From Lachnospiraceae bacterium (GTDB lineage Bacteria; Bacillota; Clostridia; Lachnospirales; Lachnospiraceae): DNA of 17,841 bases. Of this stretch, positions 11,801-17,841 are shown one piece after another. Position numbers and translations under genes: made by a program. The notes below the pieces were generated by a model, which was given only the letters and a program-made list of their open reading frames with translations, had not been told where the DNA came from and made no database searches. Position 1 is the stretch's first letter. Each line of letters starts with the position of its first letter. Location: assembly GCA_030825115.1 (NCBI GenBank), contig JAPJQL010000053.1, positions 1 through 17,841 of the forward strand, read 5' to 3'.

Positions 11801-12142
11801 TCCTGGGAAAGAATCAATGGCTTGTGGTACTATTTTAAGAGCGATGCCTATGCAGCTTCCGGTTGGCTGTATCTGGATGGAATCTGGTATTACTTGAATC
11901 AGGAGGAGGCGACCTTTGGCAGGATGGAAACGGGCTGGCTTTATGACGTCTCATACCAGAAGTGGTTCTATCTGGATGAAGAAGGGGCAATGGCGACAGG
12001 CTGGCGCTGGATTGACGGAAAATGGTACTATTTTCATCCGGTTTCAGATGGACAAAGAGGCAGGATGTATGAAGGGGAAAGGACTCCGGATGGTTATGTG
12101 ACAGGTTCTGACGGAGCTATGGTCTCCTCCAACCCTTCTTAA
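8813..12142 (+). CDS. Secreted papain-like (C1) peptidase with permuted halves, Lectin_like, Ig-like and cell-wall-binding domains
   Basis: 1109 aa. The order is: signal peptide (to about 51, ending VYAA); beta-sandwich like a pre-peptidase C-terminal domain (73-170); the His half of a clostridial C1 peptidase (176-410: SEAHIAG, HYLAHWQGPVKE, His329 in GGHATMIVGWDD, Asp382 in WICRDSYG where papains have Asn); Lectin_like domain (413-580); low-complexity linker with ATPSEA repeats (603-662); the Cys half (717-764: PDRYDSRDSGLV, Gln737, Cys743 in HQGASNLCWAFA); two Ig-like domains, the second Big_2-like (775-950); and choline/glucan-binding repeats with GLWYYF/GIWYYL/GKWYYF (975-1096). In normal family members the Cys half directly precedes the SEAHIAG region. 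All catalytic elements are present but in swapped order. Surface-attached proteolysis is likely if it folds. The ribosome binding site is weak. Confidence 0.9.
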   Translation: MKTEKRKNYNEWSKMLRELRTKYRSWTATTLITVMLGLQGTAVAAPIPVYAAPDKSGLAVGAGNLWEELESNGEVVISFPSQIEASIASRENEDCYSFRLEENTNLTISLESEYPCGVELLSDGEIIGVSNKPYSQILEFPDLKMGFYTVRVRPQQGTESSVYSLRIFRKKQTGKMPDYSEAHIAGTIYDPESPFRYMNVENEAEKNKGHAPIAAMHYLAHWQGPVKESVMPYYDKGDMKETPSDYIHYKKAEPEFHGQSVIQLPGNAGDGSHMEHWKNAIMTYGAIDTGLIYSLTFRDRNEGDGYPELDLKYFYAPPKDWDFDIYGGHATMIVGWDDTIEKENFTLTKREKIKDEYGNEYEYGKIIETTMPEHDGAWICRDSYGYDDYPAFYYVSYESANFGRTSEFPIAIAPPEKTDNYNHLYSNSAGGMMPGKSDANGFVRVSQQFRNDGSSELLRSVGFAADVGEVSYEIAVRVGDGPLEKVKSGYLKYPGLYTMRLDGGIMIPGSTDFEVHVALSSKDENKNLSFSSSYDEPGWINGTKKIPGKAFIYRDWDEDGSCIDLSGKGEYPCVYAYTYSPLKSAITLLDNKEKAKGYETATTSNAAMEPEADKKEQVATPSEADRKEHVATPSEAEEKKHSVTTATPSTIATPSETEPPADPDEIVLEDDTEETRNAKRAREKWEADSEALVRRMRADGFKSIDDIHSVEAEPLNLDFPDRYDSRDSGLVTKAKHQGASNLCWAFAIAGALETSYLKYGNQMPRGMTLLSRDEEILNGKISLKIRKGQEIPLDFSAVLYSDSISFQTGNPQIYWELTGDISSVKEGNRLSESGEESTVLTAVAPGNVTVTAVSLTDTSLRASCQIEITEAALAKVSVSPSRLVMKVGETQKLETTVEADEELTVQYSSDRPDVVSVDHNGQVLALKAGTAVVTARAGEGTAVCRIQVRNRHDSDDSDTVTARTPKPTMADTAHGLWEQESEGWRFQKDDGTYARDSWERINGLWYYFKSDAYAASGWLYLDGIWYYLNQEEATFGRMETGWLYDVSYQKWFYLDEEGAMATGWRWIDGKWYYFHPVSDGQRGRMYEGERTPDGYVTGSDGAMVSSNPS

Positions 12143-12218
12143 AAGTTAGCAGGGATGGAATCGCTGGTAAAGGACGCAATTTTACCAGACGGTCAATAGC
12201 ATATTAAAGATATATAAA

Positions 12219-12260
12219 ACCTGGTGTTTTTCCTGAAATAGGATGGACACCAGGTTTTTT
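12219..12260 (+). terminator. Rho-independent terminator after the peptidase gene
   Basis: ACCTGGTGT (12219-12227) pairs with ACACCAGGT (12247-12255), ending in six T. An additional hairpin (TGGTAAA with TTTTACCA) lies about 40 bp upstream. Confidence 0.9.
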
Positions 12261-12290
12261 GTCAACTGTTCATAGTTCTTTCAAACTTCT

Positions 12291-12322
12291 TAAAGGTTTG
12301 CTAAAGGTTTCTGCGTTAAAAT
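12291..12322 (+). promoter_or_regulatory. Response-regulator-type direct repeats and promoter of the NEW3-ABC operon
   Basis: TAAAGGTTT occurs at 12291-12299 and 12302-12310, an 11-bp period, followed by a -10 TAAAAT (12317-12322). No -35 consensus lies 17 bp upstream; the second repeat occupies that place. Eleven-bp direct repeats over the -35 are the usual layout for OmpR/PhoB-type activation, so the response regulator in this operon is the likely ligand. Confidence 0.6.
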
Positions 12323-12372
12323 AGCCTGGAAAGAATCAGCAGAGCGCCGCAGAGCGGCAGAAGGAGGAACAT

Positions 12373-13578
12373 ATGGAAAAAACAGCGGTGGCAGTGCAAA
12401 GAGAAAAGCGGATGATAGTTGCTTTGACGGGGATTTTGATGGCTTTTTTGCTGGTGTTTGCCGCAATGCCGGTCTATGCAGCCGGTGGGCTGGATGTGAC
12501 GACAGATTATCCGGGGATGTCCGTAAAACCCGGAGACAATTTAAGCATCCCGATCAGTCTGGACAATAGCAGTCAAAGCGCAATGGACGCAGATGTCTCT
12601 ATCGTTTCCCTGCCGGAAAATTGGGAAGGATATTTGCAGGGCGGCAGCTATCAGGTGAGCAGAGTCCATGTAAAGAGCGGTGAGCAGGGGGCGGTGATGA
12701 CTCTTCACCTGACTGTCCCCAAGGATTTGACGGAAGGGACGTACCATGCGACGGTGCAGGCAGTCTCTCAGAACGGTGCGTCAGACAGTCTGGAACTTAC
12801 CTTTCAGATGAGCGGGCAGAAAGCGGGAGCAGGCAGCTTCACGTCGGAATATCCGCAGCAGGAGGGGGCGTCTGGAACCAGCTTCAGTTTCAGCACGACC
12901 CTGATCAACAACGGGCTGACTGCAAAATCCTACAGTCTGTCTTCCAACGCCCCGGCAGGTTGGATGGTCAGCTTCACCCCGTCCGCTGAGGCGACTAAAA
13001 TCGCGGGAATCGATTTGGAATCCGGACAGAGCAAGGGAATCACAGTCGCTGTCGTACCGCCGGAGAATATTGCGGCGGGAACTTATGATATTTCCTGCAG
13101 CGCTGTATCGGCGGATGAGACATTGAAAACGGATTTAAAGGTGGTAATCACCGGAACCTATGGACTGAAACTGTCAACGCCGGATGGAAGGCTGAGCTTT
13201 GACGCCTATGCCAACAAAAAATCGAACGTGACACTGAATGTAACCAATACGGGAAATGTGGATCTGGAACATGTGGCGATCAACTCGTCTGTTCCGACAG
13301 GCTGGACGGTCACCTACAGTAATTTGGAGGACAATGTGATCGCATCCATCCCGGCTGGGACGACGACAGAAGTCATCGCCCATGTGGAACCGGCGTCTGA
13401 CACGATTACCGGGGATTATATCACTTCCTTTACCGCCAGCAGCGATGCGGCTTCGGGAAGCGCTGATTTCCGTGTGTCGGTCAAGACAAGGACGCTCTGG
13501 GGGCTTGTGGCCGTCGCAGTCATCCTGGCAACGGCAGGCGGGCTGGGATATGTATTCCGAAAATACGGAAGACGCTGA
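12373..13578 (+). CDS. Membrane-anchored NEW3-domain protein
   Basis: 401 aa with signal peptide (hydrophobic 14-33, ending MPVYAA), three successive Ig-like beta domains of the NPCBM-associated NEW3 type (about 40-148, 155-260 and 265-370), and a C-terminal membrane helix (LWGLVAVAVILATAGGLGYV) with a short basic tail. Repeated features are PAGW/PTGW-type turns and GTY/GDY strands. GGAGG lies six bases before the ATG. It is the first gene of an operon with an ABC transporter and a two-component system. It is probably an extracellular sensing or substrate-presenting partner of the transporter. The substrate is unknown. Confidence 0.85.
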   Translation: MEKTAVAVQREKRMIVALTGILMAFLLVFAAMPVYAAGGLDVTTDYPGMSVKPGDNLSIPISLDNSSQSAMDADVSIVSLPENWEGYLQGGSYQVSRVHVKSGEQGAVMTLHLTVPKDLTEGTYHATVQAVSQNGASDSLELTFQMSGQKAGAGSFTSEYPQQEGASGTSFSFSTTLINNGLTAKSYSLSSNAPAGWMVSFTPSAEATKIAGIDLESGQSKGITVAVVPPENIAAGTYDISCSAVSADETLKTDLKVVITGTYGLKLSTPDGRLSFDAYANKKSNVTLNVTNTGNVDLEHVAINSSVPTGWTVTYSNLEDNVIASIPAGTTTEVIAHVEPASDTITGDYITSFTASSDAASGSADFRVSVKTRTLWGLVAVAVILATAGGLGYVFRKYGRR

Positions 13579-13613
13579 ACATTTGTCGGATCAGGGAAAG
13601 GAGGAGGCTGCAG

Positions 13614-14561
13614 TTGGAATTAGAACATCATGCGATCATACATACCGAGGGACTGACAAAACGATATGGCGAGAAGACGGCCGTGTCTGATCTGAACCTG
13701 GATATCCGTCAGGGTGAGATCTTTGGGCTGCTGGGACCAAACGGAGCGGGAAAAACGACGACCACGCTGATGCTTCTCGGGCTTTCAGAGCCGACAGAAG
13801 GAGGCGCGTGGATCGACGGAAAGGACTGCACCAGGGACTCGATTGCAGTAAAGCGGATTGTGGGTTATCTGCCGGACAATGTGGGATTTTACGGAGATAT
13901 GACTGGAAGGGAGAATCTCAAATTCACCGGACGGCTGAACGGTCTGACAGAGGATGTTATCGAGGAGCGGTGCGAGACGCTGCTTAAGCGGGTAGGAATG
14001 GAGGAGGCGGCTGACCAGAAAGCGGGAACTTACTCGCGGGGAATGAAACAGAGATTGGGAATTGCCGATGTGCTGATGAAAAATCCGAAGGTGATCATCA
14101 TGGATGAGCCGACCCTGGGCATCGACCCGGAAGGAATGCGGGAACTGATGCATCTGATACAGGAACTGGCAAGAGAGGACGGGCGCACGATTTTGATCTC
14201 CTCCCACCAGCTCTACCAGATCCAGCAAATCTGCGATCGGGTGGGACTGTTTGTAGAAGGGAAGCTGATTGCCTGCGGAAGGATTGAAGAATTGGCAGAC
14301 CAGGTGCATCAGGAAGGATATCATGTTCTGGAGGTCGCCGCCCTGCCGGATGATGCGGGATTTAAAACCCTGTTGGAAGAAATGGGAAATGCAGACAGCG
14401 TGGAGCGGGAAGGAGAGGCATACTGCGTCCGTTCCCGATTCGATTTAAAGCGGGAGCTGCTGAGGAAATCGCTGGATGCAGGGTACACCCTGACCCACCT
14501 GCGGCAGAGGGGCAGTGACCTGGATGAAATCTATCGGCGTTATTTTGAGAAAGAGGGATAA
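13614..14561 (+). CDS. ABC transporter ATP-binding protein
   Basis: 315 aa, a single ATPase domain plus a C-terminal extension typical of ABC-2 exporters (NatA/CcmA-like). It has Walker A GPNGAGKTTT (from about 41), a signature of YSRGMKQRLGIA in place of LSGG (common in this subgroup), Walker B VIIMDEPTLGIDP and H-loop SSHQ. The start is TTG 13614, since AGGAGG lies seven bases upstream and no ATG is near. It couples with the next gene, starting one base after this stop. It powers export or membrane-protection transport; the substrate is not evident. Confidence 0.93.
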   Translation: MELEHHAIIHTEGLTKRYGEKTAVSDLNLDIRQGEIFGLLGPNGAGKTTTTLMLLGLSEPTEGGAWIDGKDCTRDSIAVKRIVGYLPDNVGFYGDMTGRENLKFTGRLNGLTEDVIEERCETLLKRVGMEEAADQKAGTYSRGMKQRLGIADVLMKNPKVIIMDEPTLGIDPEGMRELMHLIQELAREDGRTILISSHQLYQIQQICDRVGLFVEGKLIACGRIEELADQVHQEGYHVLEVAALPDDAGFKTLLEEMGNADSVEREGEAYCVRSRFDLKRELLRKSLDAGYTLTHLRQRGSDLDEIYRRYFEKEG

Positions 14562-14562
14562 G

Positions 14563-15555
14563 ATGATGGAAAAAACGTTACGTTTTGGAATATGGGAACG
14601 CCGGGAAAGCTGTCCGCGGAGCGGTCTGAGGGCGCTCTACCAAAAGGAGATGGCGGACCATATGAACAGCAGGCGCTTTTTGATCGTCCTCATGCTTATC
14701 GTGCTTACAAGCTGCGCCGGGATCTACGGCGCGCTCTCAAGCCTGCCTGCGGCGGTGGGAAGCGACCAGAAATTCATCTTTTTGCAGTTGTTTACCTTGA
14801 GCGGAAATTCGATTCCCTCCTTTGCTTCTTTTATTGCTTTGCTCGGACCATTTGTGGGGCTTACCCTTGGGTTTGATGCGGTCAACAGCGAACGTTCGGA
14901 GGGGACCTTAAACCGCCTGGTTTCCCAGCCGATGTACCGGGACGCCGTGATAAACGGGAAATTCCTGGCGGGTGCTACGATTATATTTATCATGGTATTT
15001 TCTATGGGACTCTTTGCAGGCGCGGTCGGGGTTTTGGCGACAGGAATCCTGCCGGAGGCAGAAGAAATCGGGCGTCTGTTCGTGTTTTTTGTGTTTACGG
15101 GGGTTTATATCAGCTTTTGGCTGGCTTTATCCATCCTGTTCTCTGTCATCTGTCGCCATGCGGCGACGTCGGCCATGCTGGGGATTGCCCTGTGGATTTT
15201 CTTTGCCCTGTTTATGACACTGATCGTCAACATCGTGGCGGGGGCGTTTTATCCTGCGGGCGGCATGGTATCTCTGGGGCAGCTTGCCGGTTATTATGAA
15301 CTGCAGATGAATCTGAACCGGCTGTCTCCGTATTATCTGTACAGCGAGGCGGTGACAACGATTCTGAATCCCGGCGTCCGTTCCATGAATGTAATCTTGC
15401 CGCAGCAGTTGTCCGGTGCGGTTGCCGGTTATCTGTCCCTGGGGCAGAGCCTTTTGCTGGTATGGCCGCATATGACGGGGCTGATTGCAGGGACGGCTGT
15501 GATCTTTGCGGGTTCTTATATCAGTTTTATGAGAAAAGAGATTCGGAGCCGGTAA
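14563..15555 (+). CDS. ABC-2 type transporter permease
   Basis: 330 aa from ATG 14563 (ATG ATG; GAGGG upstream), one base after the ATPase stop. It has a cytoplasmic N-terminus with YQKEMADHMNSRRFL, then about six membrane segments with the typical loop NSERSEGTLNRLVSQPMYRD after the second. This loop is characteristic of the NosY/ABC2_membrane_2 family. The last helix ends SYISFMRKEIRSR. It forms the transporter with the preceding ATPase, probably as a dimer. A GTG at 14515 in the same frame lies inside the ATPase gene and is unlikely to be used. Confidence 0.92.
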   Translation: MMEKTLRFGIWERRESCPRSGLRALYQKEMADHMNSRRFLIVLMLIVLTSCAGIYGALSSLPAAVGSDQKFIFLQLFTLSGNSIPSFASFIALLGPFVGLTLGFDAVNSERSEGTLNRLVSQPMYRDAVINGKFLAGATIIFIMVFSMGLFAGAVGVLATGILPEAEEIGRLFVFFVFTGVYISFWLALSILFSVICRHAATSAMLGIALWIFFALFMTLIVNIVAGAFYPAGGMVSLGQLAGYYELQMNLNRLSPYYLYSEAVTTILNPGVRSMNVILPQQLSGAVAGYLSLGQSLLLVWPHMTGLIAGTAVIFAGSYISFMRKEIRSR

Positions 15556-15657
15556 GGACTTTGTGAAAAAAGGATGAATTTTCTGGCGGAAATCTTGATT
15601 TTAAGAGGAAAAAGCGGGACAATGAGAGGAAATATCTGTCTGGAAGAGGGAGATGCC

Positions 15658-16359
15658 GTGAGAGTATTGATCGTAGAGGACAACCGCAGGCTGGCGGAGT
15701 CCATTCAGGATATCTTAAAGCAAGTATGGTACGATTCGGATGTGTGCACCGACGGAATCAGCGGGGCATATCTGATGGCAGAAGGCAGTTATGATGCAGT
15801 CATTCTGGATATCATGCTTCCGGGAAAGGACGGGCTGACGATTCTGAAGGAGGCAAGGGCAAAGGGCTGCATGGTCCCGGTCCTGCTTCTGACAGCGAAG
15901 AGCGAGGTAGAGGACCGGGTGCGGGGACTGGAGGTGGGAGCGGATTATTATCTGACGAAACCTTTTGACGGACAGGAATTGCTTGCCGTGATGAAAACGA
16001 TAGTCAGGAGGCGGGGAGAGATACTCTCCGACTGCCTGACTTTTGGCAATCTGTCCCTGAGCCAGTCTGATTTCTGTCTGCGCAGTCCCATGAAATGCAT
16101 CCAGCTTGGAAAGAAAGAGTATGAGATCATGCGGATCCTGCTTATCAACCGGGATATGGTCGTTTCCAAGGAGCTGCTTTTGCAGAAGGTGTGGGGGAGC
16201 GGGCGGGATGCCGTGGAGAATAACGTGGAAATCTATATCTCATTTTTGCGGAAAAAATTGAGTTTTTTGAAATCGGATGTTTCGATTGTAACCATGCGCC
16301 ATCTGGGATACCGGCTGGCGGCAGGGGATATGGCAGTGAAGGAGCGTTCAGGTATATGA
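15658..16359 (+). CDS. OmpR-family response regulator
   Basis: 233 aa from GTG 15658 (RVLIVEDNRR), preceded by AGAGGGAG at good spacing. An ATG at 15574 would add 28 residues before the receiver domain and is unlikely. The receiver has the acidic pair in VEDN, phospho-acceptor Asp51 (AVILDIMLPGKDG), Thr in LLTAK and Lys in YLTKPF. The C-terminal winged helix spans about 128-225 (LGKKEYEIMRILLINRD, VWGSGRDAVENNVEIYISFL, RHLGYRL). It is phosphorylated by the next gene's kinase, and the 11-bp direct repeats at 12291-12310 are its probable site. It overlaps the kinase gene by four bases. Confidence 0.95.
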   Translation: MRVLIVEDNRRLAESIQDILKQVWYDSDVCTDGISGAYLMAEGSYDAVILDIMLPGKDGLTILKEARAKGCMVPVLLLTAKSEVEDRVRGLEVGADYYLTKPFDGQELLAVMKTIVRRRGEILSDCLTFGNLSLSQSDFCLRSPMKCIQLGKKEYEIMRILLINRDMVVSKELLLQKVWGSGRDAVENNVEIYISFLRKKLSFLKSDVSIVTMRHLGYRLAAGDMAVKERSGI

Positions 16360-17606
16360 GGGAACTGAGTCGGCTGAGAGTCAGATTTGTGGTGTACAAT
16401 ATGATGCTTGTCACGGTGGTGCTGGCGGCCGCGATGGCAGCGGGGTCAATGTTGGTCAAACGGCAGGTCAGGCAGGAGAGCAGCAGCGTATTGGAACGCG
16501 CGGTAGAACAGGGGGCAATGGGGCAGATTTTTGAGGCGGCCTCCTATGTCCGCATTCCCCATTTTTCAATCGTTGTAAAGCAGGACGGAACGATCACTTT
16601 GTTGGATGGCGTTTACAATTCGTTTCAGGAGGAAGATTTTTTGGAGCGGGTGGCTTGTATGGGAATGGAGTCCGGTCTGGAATCGGGGGAGCTTAAGGAG
16701 TATCATCTGCGATTCCAGAGGATCAGTCATCCGACCGGATATCTGTATGCCTTTGCAGATACTTCTTACGAGGACTCCATGTTGGACGGGATGATGCGGA
16801 ATATGGCGGTGATATGCGGAGGTATTTGGCTGGGATTGCTTTTGATCTCCTGCTTCTTTGCAAAATGGGCGGTGAAACCGGTAGAGGAATCGGTGCGCCG
16901 TCAGAAACAGTTTGTTGCAGATGCCTCTCATGAACTGAAAACGCCGTTGACGGTCATTGCCGCCAATGCCGAACTGCTGTCTGCTTCTTGCAGGGGAATC
17001 TCCGTGGATGTAGATAAGTGGCTGGATCATATGAGCCAGGAGTGCAGGGAGATGCGCGGGCTGATCGAGAATCTTTTGATGCTGGCGCGGAGCGATTCCC
17101 AACGGGTTAAGGAACGGAAGGCGGAGTACTGTAATCTCAGCGATCTGGCTGTGGAAGAGGCGCTTGTGTTTGATACGGTCTTTTTTCAGAATCGAAAGAC
17201 GATCGTTTCACAGATTGAAGAGGAACTGGAAGTCCGGGGAGGAGAAGGGCAGATTCGCCAGCTTCTCAAGATCTTGCTGGACAACGCCGTGAAATATTCG
17301 GCGCCGGAAGGGGTGACGGAGGTTGTAGTGAAACGCATAAACAGGCGGCATGTCTGCCTCCAGGTGAAAAGCCAGGGCGAGCCGATACCGGAATCAGAGA
17401 AAAAAGCAGTCTTTCGGAGATTTTACCGCGCTGACATTGCAAGGAGCAGCGGGCAGGGGTATGGATTAGGGCTTGCGATAGCCAGCGAGATCGCCCGTCA
17501 GTGCAGGGCAAGGATTGGGCTTGATACAACAGTAGGCGGGAACTGTTTTTATGTGGTGTTTCGGATAAGAAAGAACTCGATCACATCACGATCACATCAT
17601 ACTTGA
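16356..17606 (+). CDS. Sensor histidine kinase
   Basis: 416 aa, starting in an ATGA overlap with the regulator gene. It has two membrane helices (about 10-34 and 150-172) around a small extracytoplasmic domain, then HisKA with phospho-acceptor His192 (DASHELKTPLTVIA), then HATPase: N box LLKILLDNAVKYSAP, F box VFRRFYRAD and G2 box GQGYGLGLAIA. The G1 box reads SQGEP instead of DxGxG, a variant that removes the usual Asp; related clostridial kinases often carry Asn there. It completes the operon with the NEW3 protein and ABC transporter, an arrangement used for sensing envelope-active compounds. The signal is not evident. The C-terminus (SRSHHT) lies in a short DNA direct repeat. Confidence 0.94.
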   Translation: MRELSRLRVRFVVYNMMLVTVVLAAAMAAGSMLVKRQVRQESSSVLERAVEQGAMGQIFEAASYVRIPHFSIVVKQDGTITLLDGVYNSFQEEDFLERVACMGMESGLESGELKEYHLRFQRISHPTGYLYAFADTSYEDSMLDGMMRNMAVICGGIWLGLLLISCFFAKWAVKPVEESVRRQKQFVADASHELKTPLTVIAANAELLSASCRGISVDVDKWLDHMSQECREMRGLIENLLMLARSDSQRVKERKAEYCNLSDLAVEEALVFDTVFFQNRKTIVSQIEEELEVRGGEGQIRQLLKILLDNAVKYSAPEGVTEVVVKRINRRHVCLQVKSQGEPIPESEKKAVFRRFYRADIARSSGQGYGLGLAIASEIARQCRARIGLDTTVGGNCFYVVFRIRKNSITSRSHHT

Positions 17607-17637
17607 AAGAAAATAGGGAAGAAAATGAAAAAAGTTG

Positions 17638-17666
17638 TTGACATTTGTCGCAGGGTCTGGTATTAT
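17638..17666 (+). promoter_or_regulatory. Strong promoter P1 of a downstream rRNA-type operon
   Basis: TTGACA (17638-17643), a 17-bp spacer, and TATTAT (17661-17666). It is the first of two promoters sharing a direct repeat (ATGAAAAAAGTTGTTGACA) with P2. The consensus -35 and tandem arrangement are typical of rRNA operons. Confidence 0.8.
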
Positions 17667-17731
17667 AATCTTTGCGCCGCTGAGCGGGGCACAAATCCAG
17701 AAAAACGGATTTGAAAAAATGAAAAAAGTTG

Positions 17732-17760
17732 TTGACAAATGTTGCGCGGCATGGTAAGAT
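17732..17760 (+). promoter_or_regulatory. Strong promoter P2 of a downstream rRNA-type operon
   Basis: TTGACA (17732-17737), a 17-bp spacer, and TAAGAT (17755-17760), 94 bp after P1. An AAATCC/GGATTT hairpin lies between the two promoters. Confidence 0.8.
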
Positions 17761-17767
17761 AATCGAG

Positions 17768-17841
17768 TTGCTGCTGAGACAGGAAGCAACAAAGAACAAC
17801 AAAGCGAACCTTGAAAATAGAAGATTGAACAGTATGTAAAA
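17768..17841 (+). other. Leader of a probable rRNA operon
   Basis: The transcript leader contains AAAGCGAACCTTGAAAATAG, the kind of sequence found in front of 16S rRNA in clostridia (antitermination/processing region). No coding frame starts here. The 16S gene itself would lie beyond the window; this is inferred from leader and promoters only. Confidence 0.6.

Noticed and set aside
13785..14324. 179-aa frame on the minus strand
   Set aside because: Antisense shadow of the ABC ATPase, whose motifs are complete on the + strand.

Overview
The window looks like a low-to-mid GC Firmicutes chromosome, most likely Clostridia/Lachnospiraceae. The basis is strong AGGAGG-type ribosome binding sites, a C1 peptidase with a Lectin_like domain and choline/glucan-binding repeats, Thr-Pro-Ser-Glu-Ala linkers, and an rRNA-operon-type leader. 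This placement is inference from gene style, not from a search.

Region 1 (1 to about 8393) is an integrative element of about 8.34 kb inserted in the 3' end of a tRNA-Gly(GCC) gene whose 5' part lies outside the window. A 32-bp copy of the tRNA end (two mismatches) recurs at 8362-8393, and paired GGGTAGA sites sit just inside both ends. The leftward operon holds, in transcription order, a small helical protein, an SSB-like protein, a membrane protein, a short FtsK/TcpA-like ATPase, a CRESS-virus-like Rep (HUH nickase plus superfamily 3 helicase), a 51-aa excisionase-like protein that I found between rep and int, and a tyrosine integrase. Just upstream of rep is a perfect stem-loop whose loop, on the rep strand, carries TAGTATTAA. 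This matches eight of nine bases of the CRESS-virus origin nonanucleotide TAGTATTAC, and tandem iteron-like repeats lie between it and rep. The element therefore combines tyrosine-recombinase integration, CRESS-type rolling-circle initiation and a coupling-protein-like ATPase. Its right half is cargo: an AT-rich unknown gene facing an XRE regulator, a gene relic, and a pair of secreted proteins.

Region 2 (8362 to about 8700) is a scar field. Three copies of the tRNA end (24, 8362 and 8529) are each followed by a terminator and then by a paired short repeat with 10-bp period, 72-82 bp away. The simplest reading is repeated integration at one tRNA, leaving a 162-bp remnant of a second element and the left end of a third.

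Region 3 (8707-12260) is one large secreted cysteine peptidase gene. The papain-like fold is in permuted order: the half with His329/Asp382 comes first, and the half with Gln737/Cys743 comes about 400 residues later. Both cut points share a Met-Pro and the DNA string AGATGCC.

Region 4 (12291-17606) is a five-gene operon: a secreted NEW3-domain protein with a C-terminal membrane anchor, an ABC ATPase, an ABC-2 permease, an OmpR-type response regulator and a sensor kinase. Two TAAAGGTTT repeats with 11-bp period upstream of the -10 suggest autoregulation by that response regulator. Region 5 (17620 to end) has tandem strong promoters and a leader typical of an rRNA operon that would begin beyond the window.
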